Positions 41,270-55,407 are shown, counted from the first letter of the stretch. The stretch: DNA of 64,000 nucleotides from Prostheceraeus crozeri (GCA_907163375.1 CAJQUW010009231.1:1-64000); one strand, 5' to 3'. Numbers and translations are program-made. Notes: generated by a model from the sequence alone, not told the origin.

Positions 41270-42907
41270 CTGTGAAAAGAAATCATCCCATTAAGCTGTT
41301 GAAACAAATGAAAATAGAAAAGAGATGAAATAAATATTAGCTGCAGCAAGTGCCTTCAGGCGACCTTTGAAAATCGATGAAACACTTCAATGCCTCTGGC
41401 TTTTACACGGCCGAATAGACATCTTAATCTGCCTTGCTCTTGGAACAACTGCAATTGATGACTCGCAGGATAAGAATCGAACCAAGTGATCGAAATGCCT
41501 TTGCGACACGACAGCCATCGACGAGCATCGGCCAACCAAAAGCATCAAACTAGCATAAAAATGAATATTTCTTAGATTTTGGTGGCCATATTGGGGGCCA
41601 TTTTGCATTTGATTGACTATGAGATGGTTGAATTGGCTTGCACATAGTCTCAATAGATTCCTTGACCCTGATAACCTAGGATTAGACTCCATTATCACTA
41701 TGCTTTGTGACTTCTATGCTCTGTTATTATGACAGTAATGACGTGGCGGCCATCTTGGACGCCATTTTGATTTTAGGGGTCAAGGTCCTCGATCTGAAAT
41801 GTCTACCCAAGTTTTCTTTATCATCCTAGGGGTCCTTTACAAGAATCAAGAGTCAAAATGCGGGGACATATTTTTGCACACTCAACCCCCCTCAGCCCCC
41901 GGACTAATGGTCATTGTCTTCAGAATGACATTTGAATCAAATTGTCTGTTGTTTTCAGCCAACCTGTTCGCTGATTTTCGCTTAGTTTTCACGATTTCAT
42001 GTTTGAAATTTTGGAGAACGTTTCAAAATGCGTGATTCCAGAATGGCTGTACTTATTCATGAAACAACTGGTAATACAATGTTCGAATACAATGTGATGT
42101 AACCTATTCGTATATTATCTAGTATGTAGTGAGGCTTTGAGACGTCTTCTTCTTTGGAGGTCTTGTGTGATATTTCAGTGATTGTCTTGCTCTGACAGAA
42201 ACAAGTGAATTTATATACAATTTTCAGATAATATACGAATAGTTCTAACGGCAACACTAAACCTATCCCTGCGTAAATTTGGTCGTCTTGTCGTCCAGCC
42301 TAAGAAATGAAAATTTGCCGCGTAGGATCACGGCTCCACAAAACTAAGCTACAGTCTATAGTAGACTTGTGATATGTTTGAAACATATGATGAATACCAA
42401 AGTTGACTAAATGAAATATTCGACTAGTACTTTAAAAATGGTTTAAAATACTTGAATTTTAATCATTTTCGCAAGTGCACTCTTTTAAACCAATCAAATT
42501 TTCGGTACAATTTTGAGCAGTACCTATTTAATCAAAATCCTTTCGTATCAATTTAGCCGGTTAAACATTCTGTAGATTTTTCATTTACACCAGAGAAGTG
42601 GGATTGCAAATGCTGAGAGCCTGCCACGGCTAAAACAGCGGACCAAATACAGATGTCTATGAAAAAGTGGAATGAATATTATTACCGTCACACTTCCCCA
42701 ACGGCATTCGATAGTAGATCTATGATTGTGCCCAGGAAGTTCCATGATTTAAAGCTTCCAGCTGCTTCCACGGCCTAATCACTGGATTACTTGAAACAAA
42801 TGCACTTTCAAATAAACAAATAATGTTTTCTTTTTCTTAAGCTAAAGAAATGACGATGTCAGTTTTTGCTTCATATGTATGAAAATTTATCTTTACTACT
42901 TTTACAG

Positions 42908-42987
42908 AATCCGTGGCCTTCAGGGGAATCCTCCTCCTTATTGTTCGTCTGAAAGGAGATCCGGACGCTTTCTTCAGCTTAGCCTAG
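42908..42987 (+). CDS. possible alternative terminal exon of a plus-strand gene
   Basis: A good acceptor (CTACTTTTACAG) precedes a 26-codon frame in phase 1 (SVAFRGILLLIVRLKGDPD) ending at TAG 42985-42987. No donor is seen before the stop. It may be an alternative end, or a decayed exon, of the gene whose last exon is at 43689. Confidence 0.3.
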
Positions 42988-43688
42988 ATGCGTCATAGAA
43001 AACAAATAAGGATAGAAAATTCATACTAAGAAAGAACGTTTGATATGAGCAGGTAAATGCTTTCTACCATTTTATTGGAGTTCGTTGGTTTTACAGTTTG
43101 ATTGATTAAAAAAATCAATCAAGATTAAGTTAACATGTGATCAAGCTGATAGAAAATCTTTGTGACTTCTATTATTAAAAACTATTCAGATAAATCATCG
43201 TAATGAACAAAATGAAATTCTACATATATTATCTGATATATAACGTTAAATCACATAAAAATTCATAATTTCTAGTTATTTCTTTCATTATTGATCGCAG
43301 GCTTCTCTTTAATATTGTTATTGATCATTCCGGTTGAGATATAATTCTGATGATGACTAAAACATAGGCAATGCTCTGATTGATTTTATGATCTTCCAAA
43401 AGTCTAATACGATATAAAGTTGTATATACTTTTTCTCTACGCATTCCCTCAATTCATTTTTTCTAAATTAATGACTACCAACAAGTATAAATAGCTTTCG
43501 TTTTTGATAAACTCATCAAACAAAATAGCATCGAAATAGAATGATGACAGATTTATCCTTGATGTGAACAGCCCCATTGATATTAATTTGAATAAGTTAC
43601 ACATAAATTACAAAATAAGTATCAGCAATAGCCTATATTCGCACTAGCCTGATAAAATGTCAAAATAACCATTGTATTTGCTTTTCAG

Positions 43689-43934
43689 GAAGCAATTTTC
43701 ATCGGCGGAGCACCTGCCGCTCCGGAATCCATTGTCAATGTCAACGGGGCCAAAATCAGAACAAGAGATTCGATTGAAACCCTTGCAGTGTTTATTACAA
43801 GCTACATAACTTTCAATTTAGACCATGCAAAGTGCCAGGAACCTGTTCTAGAAGTGCTAGAGTACATTCTAGGATTTCGCAAACATTTTGAGACCAAGTC
43901 GGCCAAAATGTTTGCGAAACCTTTACTATTTTAA
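43689..43934 (+). CDS. terminal exon of an unidentified plus-strand gene
   Basis: An acceptor (TTGCTTTTCAG) precedes an 81-codon frame in phase 0 ending TAA at 43934. AATAAA follows at 44082. The peptide (IFIGGAPAAPESIVNVNG...YITFNLDHAK...LGFRKHF) has well-spaced hydrophobics and looks like a compact C-terminal domain, but I do not recognise a named family. Upstream exons are not found in the window with confidence. It lies on the opposite strand inside an intron of the zinc-finger gene. Confidence 0.55.
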   Translation, partial: EAIFIGGAPAAPESIVNVNGAKIRTRDSIETLAVFITSYITFNLDHAKCQEPVLEVLEYILGFRKHFETKSAKMFAKPLLF

Positions 43935-46900
43935 ATCACATTAGCTTTTCACATAAGTTTACCTTAATCAATCTTTCCTTCTTCATTCATGCTGCAGTGA
44001 CATTGTATCATAAAATCGTGATGTCTAAATTATATAGATACACAAAATGTATTTGAAAAGACTTTTTGTTGAAACTTAACCAATAAAGTGCATCTTCGAT
44101 GCCCATTTTAATGATTTCAGTTATGATTTTAAGCAAAATATTGTCACTGCAGGACTTGATTTTACATGTATGTTGAAGTGCGAATTAGATATTTCATCAT
44201 TTATTTTACCTCTTTTTAAGACTTTTTTGTTATCGTCACCTTTAGAGCATCCGAAATTTAACATTTTTGTTGAATTACAAATTATGTGATAATTTTACAG
44301 AACTGTGATTGAAAGTGCCTCTAGCTTATCGGGAATTAATTTATCATCCAAGCCCACCATTAATTGATTGTTCAAAGCCAAAGTGGCAGCCTGATTTTTT
44401 GATTTTCATATCAATTCTGTACATTTTGATACTATTGTTATCATATATTGTTCACATTGTTTTGCATACCTGCAGTAATTTTGCAATTTTACATGATTTC
44501 TTATCAATTACAGTAATATATTTTGCAAAAAACGAATTTTCAATATTCTTCTACCTGAATTATGAAATTTAATTCCGAGATTGCATAAAATTGAGCAAAA
44601 GTACCCTATAAAAAATCGGATATCAATCTTCACAAACTATTAAGAAAATTATGATATAAATAAAATGATAATCGGCAAAAACCTACAGAATTCCGTCAGT
44701 GGAGAATCTACAAATTCGTCGGATATCGATGGATATTGGAGTTGACAATCGTCGGTTGACTTTGTTAGTAATTTTGTAGGATAATTGTCGGTCTACGGCT
44801 TACATTTTAGCAGGATTGGAACCGGCCGGTTATTCTAGAAAGGCTTATGTCGACGACTGACGACATTCCTTCTTGAATTAGTTGTCTAAAGTCAGTTAAA
44901 GCAGAGTTGCAACATTGTAGGGGGAAGATAGCATAAATTTCATGGCGCAAACATTGCAAACTGGTTCTTGAAAATCATTATTCAAATCAAAGCGGCTGAC
45001 AGAACCGTACAATATTACTGAAAATTGGCAATGAGAAAGAAGTTTAGGAACTTGGAACAACCGTTGCAGCGCATTAATAAAATTTGGTTGTTGCTTTCCG
45101 ATTTGTAGGGAATAATGTTCAAAGACACAACTAGTTCAAGTAATAAGTCTATTCATCACTGAATTCATGATTGCATTTGCTCGATGATTCAAACTGTGTA
45201 GCTTTAGTTTGGTTCTTCGTAATAAGCGGTGCGTGGTTTTCATGACTTGACGGCAGTGAGGACACGTCGATGCTGATTAAGTAGTAATCCATAAATAATT
45301 ATTTACCCTTGCATCTAGTTTTAAGCCGTACTCGATCTCAAATAGAGTTTCCGGAATCGCATGCTCTAGAACAAATGAATTTTTGCCAGAATCAGGTGCA
45401 TATCAATCAAGTGCAAATCATTCAATAGCCTATCTATCGAAAAATTTCACCATATATTGAATAAACTAGGTATTACGCGTATTACTGCTCAATCTTTTTC
45501 ATACGCGTACAAAATATATTATCAAAGCACGAATATTTTTCTAATTACCTGATAAAAGATCAATTTGGATATAATTTGGTGAAAATCAGTATCGTTGCCT
45601 TTCATCGGGAACTCTTGCTTATTCGGAGTGCCGCATTTCGTAAAATCGAAATTATGTCTAGCGCTCTAAGCTTAAAGTCTTAATTAGCAGGTTGCAGAGA
45701 CGCCGGCTTATTTCCCCCCCGGCTTTGACTACACCGGCTGCCGGCCCCGTCCAGTTCCAACCCTGATTTATATTAGGAAAGCAAGAGATGCGGCAACTTG
45801 CATGAAATCGGCCATGTGATCACTGATAGCACCGGATCGAAATTGTGTATGTGCAAAATTTCCAAAATCAATTCATCAATTTGCTTCTCACCACGACCAA
45901 GAAGTGAAGGATGTTTAATCATGATCAAATCTCCAAGGGGACCATGGAGACCATGGTCCCCTATCCATGACCAATGGCAAAGGGGATGGTCCTGATCTTG
46001 GTGATATCGGATAGTCCACGGCGAGAGCCTTTGAATGAGTGTTCTCCCGTGATGCTACGTGACCTGGAAGTCTCCCAAAACCTTATCTATTTCTGCACCA
46101 TTTCTACTCATACGTAAAGTAAGAGTCAAAAAATAGAAATTACCAATTGTTTCCAAACAAATAAGTTGTGCTGTGTAATATATCAGGCATCACACATAGC
46201 ATTGGTTGAGAAAGCTTAAAGCGATCGCATCTGATGAAAATGTGTGTCGAATATAATGATGATCAGTGCCTCTTTGTAGACGAAGCTTTCCAAGAAATAT
46301 CATGCTACAGAAAGATTTCATCGGCCAGGAAATTTTGTTCAGCATTTCAATGTCTGTAGCTCGCCGCATTGGTAATCATGTTTTCCCTACCGATGTCACA
46401 ACTTCTAGCCATTTCCATGGAGCCACTTTCAACGCGTCATGGCTCGCAAAGCCAGTCATGAAAATTCTCCCCTTTTTAGGGGATTTATGTAATTCTCTGA
46501 CTTAGTTCCCTACATCATCGAGAACAGAGATCACTTGTCATTATCGTTCATAGCGCTACATTAGAAGCGAGCAGTTAATAAGTCGCAATTAATTGATGTG
46601 TATCAACTGATAATTGCAATTAATTGATTAGTAAAATTCAATAATTGCAATTAATTGATAGAATAATTTGTATTACAAAACAATTCAAGTCAATAGATTC
46701 GTTAGTTTACTCACTCAAATATCCATAGTTCCATAGTTGAACCGTGGAATTGGATGTTTATGAACACATTTGGCAAATGTGCGTGCGTGCGTCACGATAT
46801 TATTTCACAAACCAATAAGACCCTGGGTACAATGACGTCACCATCGTAGAGAAAACATCACACCCTTAATGAGCGAGTTAACGTTTTCATCGATCACCTT

Positions 46901-47798
46901 AAAGACCGATCGTCTTAAGGGGATCCAGACTGCCACTTGCGGGCGTGTGTGGTGGGTGTGTGCAGCACTCGGGATGATGTGATCGTTTATTCCGTTAAGA
47001 TGGTAGTTATAATGAGAGATTTTCATACAACGTCCATCAGCAGGATTGAGTTTTGAATATTTCCTATTTAAAGCTACTACTTGTATAACTTTCAATTGGC
47101 TTAAAGCAGGAACTAACTGTGGTAGTAAGTATATCGTTGTGCATATATACATGTATGTACGTTATGTGAGCATTTAAAGAACGTTGAACTTAATGCCTAA
47201 TGCCTGTACATGTTGATTTAGTCACTATTCATTTCCATGGTTAGCAATACATAATATTAACATGCAGAGGCAGACTAACGTACCGAGCTGGAAAATGAAA
47301 ATAACCAATGAAAAAACAACTATAATTTCGCGACCAATGCGTGCAGAACACGTCATACATCGATTGTTCAAAGTCACCACAATTGGGAGGATATCAATAT
47401 AGCATATTTGAATTGCGCGTGCAGAGCACGTCATGGTGACTTCGAACAATGTAATGAATTGCTTTTTGGTTGCGAAAGGGATAAGCGCAGCACTTGTAGG
47501 TTCTAATGACAAATAATTGAAATTAATTGACTGCTTTCCGATGCATTTAAAATTAATTGATTGCTCAGCTCAATTTAATTGCAATAATTTTTGTTACCCT
47601 TGACCAATTCTACTATACAAATATGACCTGAAGAAACTATCGGGATAAAACACTATTCAAATAGATATTTAAAATTCTAATAATTGTTCATGTTTTTTGG
47701 TGCTACGTGCATACACGTAGTTCACGGTCATCAAAATGCATTGTTCTAAACAGCTAATTGGATATGAATATCTTTAAAAAATATATCTCAAAGCTCAC
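43935..47798. other. intron sequence of the zinc-finger gene, with repeat near its end
   Basis: No coding exon was identified. AATAAA at 44082 serves the nested plus-strand exon. Poly-C and CCGGC-rich bits lie near 45710-45750. Confidence 0.35.
46560..47590. repeat. segment bounded by AATTAATTGATT-type subterminal repeats
   Basis: The left boundary (46585-46662) has three copies of GCAATTAATTGAT-like units. The right boundary (47515-47585) has units such as AAATTAATTGA and ATTTAATTGCAATAA, partly inverted relative to the left. This layout resembles subterminal repeats of a non-autonomous DNA transposon. No transposase is inside. Confidence 0.3.
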
Positions 47799-48002
47799 AT
47801 GTCTCGGGCTGATATAAACTTCCATCATATTCCTGTTGACGTTCTGATCTCTCTTCGTTCGCCTCTTGATGTTGGAAGTCTCCTGCATTCGGCATTGTGT
47901 TGATCTCTTCCTGTTTAATCACATCAGTAACATTTCCGATCAGCTGATCGGATGAAGATGTATTTTCATACAAGCTCATAGCATCGGCTGTCGGTTGGTT
48001 TT
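47799..48002 (-). CDS. zinc-finger gene internal exon, type A2
   Basis: 204 nt, acceptor TTTGCTACAG, donor ACAT|GTGAGC, phase 1-1. Encodes NQPTADAMSLYENTSSSDQ, then VIKQEE and DFQHQEANEERSERQ. It is closely similar to A1 and A4. Its 5' flank (to about 48135) is nearly identical to the flank of A4. Confidence 0.7.
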
Positions 48003-48654
48003 CTGTAGCAAATGAGTGAATGACAAAATAGAGACTTTAATTTCAATTGCATGAACTCGACATTTCAGGCAACTGTTAGGAAAATATAAGTTAATCACGC
48101 TCAGAGACGATGTTTGCACTCGTGCATGGGAAGGTTTGAAATTAATCAATCATGAAATTAATCATAAAATGATTTTCTTCCATATATTTACAGAACTTAC
48201 ATGTAGAACAGAAGACATGTCTTAGCAGCTGTATATTTGCATGATGACACCTACGTAGAATTCCTCAAAATACAGATGATAAGGCAGCAAGAGCGCCACA
48301 GGCAAATTTTAGGGATGAATTCCTCTTGTTAAAAGGACACTTCTTGTGAAACTTCCCGTGCTTTCTATGTTGACCAAGGCCTTTCATGATTGACGGATAG
48401 AAGGAAGTCTCTCATAGGATGACAGCAAAGAAAAACTAAAAATTCTTAATATTATCAAAGCTTCAGATATACAGTGCAGAACTGATCACTTTTTAACACG
48501 CTTTTAGCATTTGAGAGGTCCCTTGAATACTGGATGTTTTTTTATGAAAATTGAGATAAGAATGTACCAGAATCATTCAGAGCATGAAGCAACATCAAAA
48601 CTGCATATTAACATTACCATTCATATGTATCAATATTATGCGTATGCATCTCAC

Positions 48655-48876
48655 CCAGCTCCTGCTGATCCAAACTTCCATCACATTCCATTTGACATTC
48701 TGATCTCTCCTCCTTTACCGCTTGATGTTGAAAGTCACTTGTATCCGGCCATTGAGCATCAGGCATTTCACTGTTCTCTTCCTGTTTGACCACAAATCTT
48801 GTTACATTTCTCACCAGCTGATCGGATGAAGAAGCATTTTCATGAAATCTCATAAAATCAGCCATTGTGAGGTTTT
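48655..48876 (-). CDS. zinc-finger gene internal exon, type A3
   Basis: 222 nt, acceptor TGTGTTGCAG, donor CTGG|GTGAGA, phase 1-1. Encodes NLTMADFMRFHENASSSDQ, VVKQEE and an extra six residues (AQWPDT) before DFQHQAVKEERSECQME. The insertion is a multiple of three, so the frame is kept. Confidence 0.7.
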
Positions 48877-49551
48877 CTGCAACACATGTGTGAATGACAC
48901 GATAAAAAATAAAAATTTTGAACCATGAAATTGATTGAGGGATTCTTCTCTCCATAAATTAGCAAAAGTGTTCGCCGTTCGGCATACAGATAATCGCCTG
49001 TATACCTTCCTTATACTTCCCGCAAGAATTAATACTTCCATGGAAGAAGAAGAAGAAGAACGAAGTCTCTTATTTGATGATTGAAAACCCGTAAATTCTG
49101 AAGACTGTGCTTCTTCGAATAATTTCCGCCCTCGACTGATAAGTGTAGTCGCACCTTTTGTCAGGAGCTTGTAATAGCCTGGACTTGGACTTGTAGCCGA
49201 CGGGCTATTAGAAATTATGAATCTAGACACCTGAGCTAGATAATGACGTTTGTTTCCAAATTGGCTTTTGCTATTTGCATTTGCATCATGTTGTCGCATG
49301 ATAGACACAAGCACAGTATGCATACCACATTCCTGCGGCGTCTGTCAAGGTCTAAGACCGAATACGGGTACTCTTATTTTTGATAAATTTGGTTTGTGAT
49401 TTTATAGAAATGATACATAAGGCTATTCACTTGTTTCGCAATGATTCTCTGTGCTGTAGTCCTCAAAGCACCAAGCAATTTTTTGGCCATAACGTTCGCA
49501 TTGACAGACATTTGTTCTACGTTGTCGCATATCTATGTGCAGTATATGGAA

Positions 49552-49925
49552 GGATGCGAATGCTGAGGTGGATGTGTGGTGTCAGACTATCGGACAGGAA
49601 ATAGAATGACAGCATTAGAAAAGCAATGGGTCTTGAGAGCACCACAGACGTCGCGAGAAGGCAAAGACTACGTTGGTTTGGCCACGCGGTAAGAAGGGAT
49701 GAGACAGAGTGGATCAGAAAAGTTATATGGATGGAAGTAGATGGCAATAGAGGAGCAGGAAGATAAAAGAAGACGTGGGAACAAGTGGTGAAAGAAGACC
49801 TCAAACGTGTTTGAACCCAGCAAGCGGACACCCGCGATCGACCGAAATGGAAGTCCATACTCAAGCAGCAAACGTCTAATCCAGCATCTTCTGGAAGAAA
49901 AGGACGCAAAAAGGGATGAGTGAGT
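49552..49925 (+). mobile_element. 3' fragment of a LINE (non-LTR) retrotransposon ORF, dead
   Basis: In one frame the sequence reads MRMLRWMCGVRLSDRK, then RKAMGLESTTDVARRQRLRWFGH and KKTWEQVVKEDLKRV. These are typical of the C-terminal tail of animal LINE reverse-transcriptase ORFs. At least three in-frame stops occur (near 49605, 49765 and 49813). A GAGT-rich simple repeat (49918-49935) follows, as is common at such 3' ends. Confidence 0.75.
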
Positions 49926-50591
49926 GAGTAAGTGATGGAAAATGATGCCGGGCCAAAAGAATCCATCAGTTTTATATTGCACACACTGTACTTTGCACGA
50001 AAAATAATCAGTTTCGACTAAAACCAATGCTTCGTTTGACTTTCCACTGGTGCTTGGTCATCTTTCTTCAACGAACCTGTAATTTTCTGCATATATCATT
50101 TTTAGTTTACATGTATGATATTTAATAATTCTTAGAATATAATTATACAGTCCTATTTCACTATTTGCGGAAGCATCACTGATGACCGCTTCACCCAAAA
50201 CTTTTCCCTTCAGTCGTCGACCGATCGCAAAACAACTTATATTTAGGAATATGTTGCTAAACTGCACAGCTGACATCTATATGTGCTGTGCTCACTAATA
50301 TAGGAGTTAAATCAATGACTACTCAATTACTCGTTGATGTAAGACCGTAAAATTCGAATAACTTGACAAGTATGTAACAGCAGCCACCTTGCATTGGATT
50401 TTTGTCAGGCAGCGTCACTGTCCAATCAATTCACCTGTTCCCCGAAACCTTGTCCACACCGCCTTGTTCTTTCGTTTTCAATTTTACCCAAAAATTTGCC
50501 TTTAAAATTAAAGGTTAGCCAGCCTTTTACTGATAGGAGGTACAAATTGTCGGCTTATAGGCCTAATCAATATATAAAATGTACATCTCAC

Positions 50592-50795
50592 CCATTTCTT
50601 GCTCATATAAACTTTCATCATATTCCTGTTGACATCCTGATCTCTCTTCATTCGCCTCTTGATGTTGGAAGTCTCCTGTATTCGGCATTGTGTTGTTCTC
50701 TTCCTGTTTAACCACGTCAGCAGCATTTCTGATCAGCTGATCGGATGAAGATGCATTTTCATACAAGCTCATAGCATCGGCTGTCGGTTGGTTTT
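50592..50795 (-). CDS. zinc-finger gene internal exon, type A4
   Basis: 204 nt, acceptor TGCTACAG, donor ATGG|GTGAGA, phase 1-1. Encodes NQPTADAMSLYENASSSDQ, VVKQEE and DFQHQEANEERSGCQ. This exon and its flank to about 50925 duplicate the A2 region. Confidence 0.7.
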
Positions 50796-52719
50796 CTGTA
50801 GCATATGAGTGAATGACAAAATAGAGACTTTAATTTCAATTGCATGAACTCGACATTTCAGGCAACTGTTAGGGAAATATAGATTAATCACGCTCAGAGA
50901 CAATGTTTGCACTCGTGCATGAGATAGCCCATACTTAATTATGAACGTGATAAACGGATGACTTAACTCTGTATCACCCGGGATGTGTTGAACTTTGAAA
51001 ACCCGGGAAGGTGGATCATAGATGATGTTCCAATAATTCAATCATTTAAAAAATTACATGCAGTACAATTGGTGAATACTCACTTCAATGTTGACACTAG
51101 TTTTTACCAACTCGGTCAGCTTGTTGCTATAAACAGCAGTTTAAAATTCGAATTCCACATTTTTCAAAAGACTGATTTTTGAGTATCTGTTGTTTGGAAT
51201 TCATGGTAGATGGCCTTGGCAAGCGACCTGATTTGATCAATTATTGCATGAAGATCAGTAGCGTCTTCTACGTACCTGCGAGGCCTTGGCGCATCCTCAA
51301 AAATAATTTTCCAACAATCATAAAAATGAAAAGTGTCATCATTCATTTAAATTCGATAGCTTCTCGTGACAACTGTGCACAGCTTTCCGTCTCAAAATCA
51401 GACGCTTAATCTCAGAGCTAACAGTTTTGCGGCACATGCTCGAATCACAGCTGTTTTCTTCGAACAATTAGACACACTAGCTAGTCGTGTGTCCAGACGG
51501 AGCACTGATGTTCAGACAGTGAAAGAGAGTTGTATGTGTGTATGAGGCAGTAAGCGCACGCGCCCGCGACAATAATGGCTTTCCCGATAATGCTTTGCCT
51601 TCTCCAATTTTTGCAAAAAAATTCTACGCAATTCTTAATCAAGGCGCGGTATCTAAATATAGTAAGGGAAGTGCAACCCAATTGTTCCTGGATTCGCTTA
51701 ATGTCAGAGAGGCACTACGTCGACAGTAGCATGGCTGACGTTCAGACAAGACTGTGATCAGATGATGAGCGTTCTCCAATGAATGCAGAGTAATGCATCT
51801 GACTCGAACATCCAGATTCGGTAGAATTCCATTATTTGTTTTTACGTGATTGATGTGACGCTATGTTGAGTACTGCAGATGAGATCATAACCACGCCTTC
51901 GTCCCAACGGAATATACTGAAAAGATGACAGTCGTCAAGCAAAGTAGGCCAACACCTGATATAAAATGAAAGTACTCACAGAGAAAGAAATAAGAAGCAC
52001 TACACAAGACATTTTAATGCATCAAAATTTCAAACATGTGAGTGGCTGACCAGCCGTGAGAAATCGTAAATTGCCTCCTTTTTTGTCGAGAAAATGTGGT
52101 CTGGACAGAGAGGGGATATAGTGATCTCAGCTCCTTGAGTAAAACGGTTAAGCGACATGAGCAATCACTTCTCATGTGTACTTTCACTTGACCTTAAAAA
52201 ATGTTCGGGAAATTGTCTTTAAAAATTCATTTAAATTCATGAAAATTAATGTTGTAACATAAAAGTGTTTGGTATAGAAATAGTATTCCAATGCCGAGTG
52301 AAGGCCTATGGTCAGGGAGCACGCGACGCCACTGATGAAGATGTCTAATGACAATGTTCGAAGCATGTTCGATTATATTGGATTTTGTTCGGAAAATGTT
52401 AATGGAGGAAAAGTCAGGAGATGAGAAATGGGAGGCAAATTCTCTACTAATCGACTCAGCTGCCTCTTGACCTGAAGAATAAGAATTTATAGACTATGTT
52501 AAGGGATTATTGCTTGACTTGCTCATCAGAACATTAATCATCTTCCAAAGAACATTCTTTCAATTTCTGGCTGCAGAGGAATCATCAATTAAAGGTCAAT
52601 TTTCTCTGTGCAACACCGATACAGAACAAATTACCTGAGTGCCAATAGGCTCACTTGAGAAGTTATTCAAATCAACCGTTATTATCAGCCTCGCACAATT
52701 TAAAAATGCATCATTTAAA

Positions 52720-53250
52720 AATTGCTTTGTTATACGCACAGAATTAAATATTTTGTTTATCTGCTTCGGTTTGCTAGAAGTGTGATTAATACAAAATTGA
52801 CGGCACATCGAGGAACTTATTAAGTGGGCAAAAAGGAATTCCTAATACCTTGCAGAGGTAGGAAAGTCGTGCGTCGCTTGCGGATTAATGTGAGTTCCAG
52901 CAAAGTGCTTCGATTGACAAAATTCCTTCAGATTCGAAGAATTCAGATCATTGCGCACAAGTTTTCTCAATAATGTTGGCCCTTCCGATCATTATTTAGA
53001 AAAGTAGCAGGCGCACGAAAATTAGTTCACTTGATGATTTCACATCCTCTCCTCGGCATTGCTCACTGTATAGTGCATGCGCTGAATCGAAGCCAGGCAT
53101 CGATGTGTGATTTGGTGTGTGGGAAGTGATATCACAGAACGCCCACATCTCTTACTGGCTCTGGTGTCCTCTGCTGACAGCTTATTGTTTGTCGTTTCCA
53201 ATAGCAAGCGATACACGAATTATCCATTCGAGAAGGAGCAAGTTGTCTAA
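52720..53250 (-). repeat. dispersed repeat, copy 1 (minus orientation)
   Basis: Matches the reverse complement of 55800-56310 with about 75-80% identity by eye. Landmarks are GTGCCGTCAATTTTG / GTGCCATCATTTTG, CAATGATCTGA, GCGACGCA and TATCACTTC. A third copy is at 63755. Confidence 0.65.
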
Positions 53251-55121
53251 TTCTGTGATGTGCCATTTCGATATTAAGGCTACAAACAATTCTTCCTTTC
53301 TAGGAAACCGAAGCGCGCAGATGAATCTAATTCGGCTGCTAATTGTGTAGGAATATGGATAACGATGAGCAAAAGTTCGGAGATGGAAAAACAATCCAAG
53401 CATCCTATCCTAATATCCTCAAGAGGAACTTCACATTGATTGTCCAAAGATAATCGGAGCATTGAATGCTGTTTTGCACATAGATGCCAAATGCCCCTGA
53501 TTTGCTCTCGTCATAATGATCACAGCGGTATATGGAATATCGTAACCAGGTAGAAGGATAAGATGATTGTCGACATTATCTCTCAGTCTCAAACAAGACT
53601 TGCAGATGACTATCAGATTCGGATAAATGACTGATGAAATCGCTGACAACTCAATAGTTCGTCAATTTTTGGGGAATACCGACCGAGCATTCGCTAAGTA
53701 ATTTGACAGTTGAGAAACGCGATCAGTTTAGAAGATTTGATGAAAGCTGAACAGTTAATTTCACAGTTATTTTATCGCGATATGTAACCACATCCTCACC
53801 ATCATTGCGTCTTTCTCGAGGCTCAGATAAAAGTTCTTTTCTCTTTTTTTGTTGATAAATAGTAAGGCCACGATTTGTATATGCAGACGGAAAGGCTGGA
53901 TTGTAGTGCAACACTTTGGAGCTTTTCAGAATCATCTTCAATCATGAATTGAGTACAATTTTACTTGCCTTAGACTCCTTCCATCACCACATGATCTTAT
54001 CAAACGGTGTGTCTCAATAGCTACAACAGGTTGATCACTTCCAGTTGATGCGGACAGCTTCCTAAATTGCTGAAGATCATGACAAGGGCAATCCAAATTT
54101 TACCTATAAATATCAGAATTCTGACCTAATATTTTAAAATTTTTATCTTTGTTTAACCTAACGAAAATGTCACTCTACAGAATTCAAAAACTCTGTTTTT
54201 TACTGTCATCAGTTTTAAATCGCCACTCACACACAAAATCAACTTCATTAAAATAAATTTATTGAAAGAATTAAATCCGTGATAAAACTAATAGCATTTT
54301 CTAATTCTGTCTCTATATCTCTAAAGGTAAAACAAAGACTATTGCTATAGACGAAATTACATGTTTCAAGCGACTTTAACAATGAAACTTAATAATTATT
54401 GGAAGACGAACAGACAACGAAATATAATTTCCGTATGTTAGGATGAGGCAGAGTTGATGTAAAGAATAGCATAATTCATCACATTTTTCGGAAGAAAATG
54501 CCGATCATTTGCTTACATTTAGTTGAGCATGCTAAAACTCCCCTCAACCGACTCTGACGTCGGCTGTGCTCCAAGAAGTTTCGCGCAAACATTCGGTGCA
54601 ATCGAAACACGAGGAGAATTTATTATGTCCATTAACTTACTTCGCACACGGCTTGCGACTGGATATACGTTTTCAGTCCGCATACATCATATCCGAAAGA
54701 AAATTTATTCAAGTCCTGGAAGGCTTCGTTCACAGTATAAGATATTCTTTCCATCTTTTCCATTAAAGTAATCAACTGTGAGTAACAAGTTTAAATTGTT
54801 CTGTCGAGGGGAGCAGCACATAAAGTTGATTTGGAGACGGGTGCCTTGGCATTTCTCATTGTAATCCCACTATCTTCGAAGCTTACAAAAATCCTACAGA
54901 TTCGAGGTATGTAATGCCGCTTGCAGCCAAGTATTCCATCTTGCTGGTACTGGTTGTGCGGTGGAGAACCGAGGGGATAAATGAGAGGATAGTCATTAGC
55001 CGGGCTACATAAGTTATTTATTTCTCCACATCTTTTTGAATTAATATAAAGCTTAACATAATTGTGATATCTATCCCCAATTCCCAAAATATCAACTTTA
55101 TAAAACTTTATTTAACTATTT

Positions 55122-55407
55122 TTAAAATTGTTTCACTTGGGTTGTCCTAATCATGACAAAGCGAGCATCAACATTACCATCCAGCTGGTCATATAAACTT
55201 GAAATTATCAAGTTACATGTTCTGTTACGATTTTGCATTAATTCCTTCAGAATATCATCCGACATTATTTCAATAACTGGCATTAGCTTTGAGCTCCTTC
55301 AATTCAGCTCGAAGAGAGTCGTGTTTTTTCATAAGAGAACGTCGTTTTGTAGTAATAGCCAATATGCTGTCGAACACAGGTCTCAATTTGTCAGTTAAAT
55401 TCGCATC
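55122..55407 (-). pseudogene. possible coiled-coil gene fragment
   Basis: From an acceptor-like site (ATTTAG) at 55407 the frame encodes NLTDKLRPVFDSILAITTK, then MKKHDSLRAELKELKANA. Homogeneous coding-like sequence continues in the next frame (MSDDILKELMQNRNRTCN...SLYDQLDGNVDAR) to a stop at 55122. One frame change near 55270 joins the two. The composition looks protein-coding, but I recognise no family and it may be an old exon or retrocopy. Confidence 0.35.

Noticed and set aside
44309..44572. 87-codon hydrophobic plus-strand ORF
   Set aside because: AT-rich sequence gives Ile/Leu/Phe codons by composition. There is no splice or homology support.
48850..49323. 157-codon minus-strand ORF with a Ser run
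   Set aside because: It overlaps the A3 exon acceptor, has no phase-compatible donor and no recognisable domain; it is probably a chance ORF in an intron.
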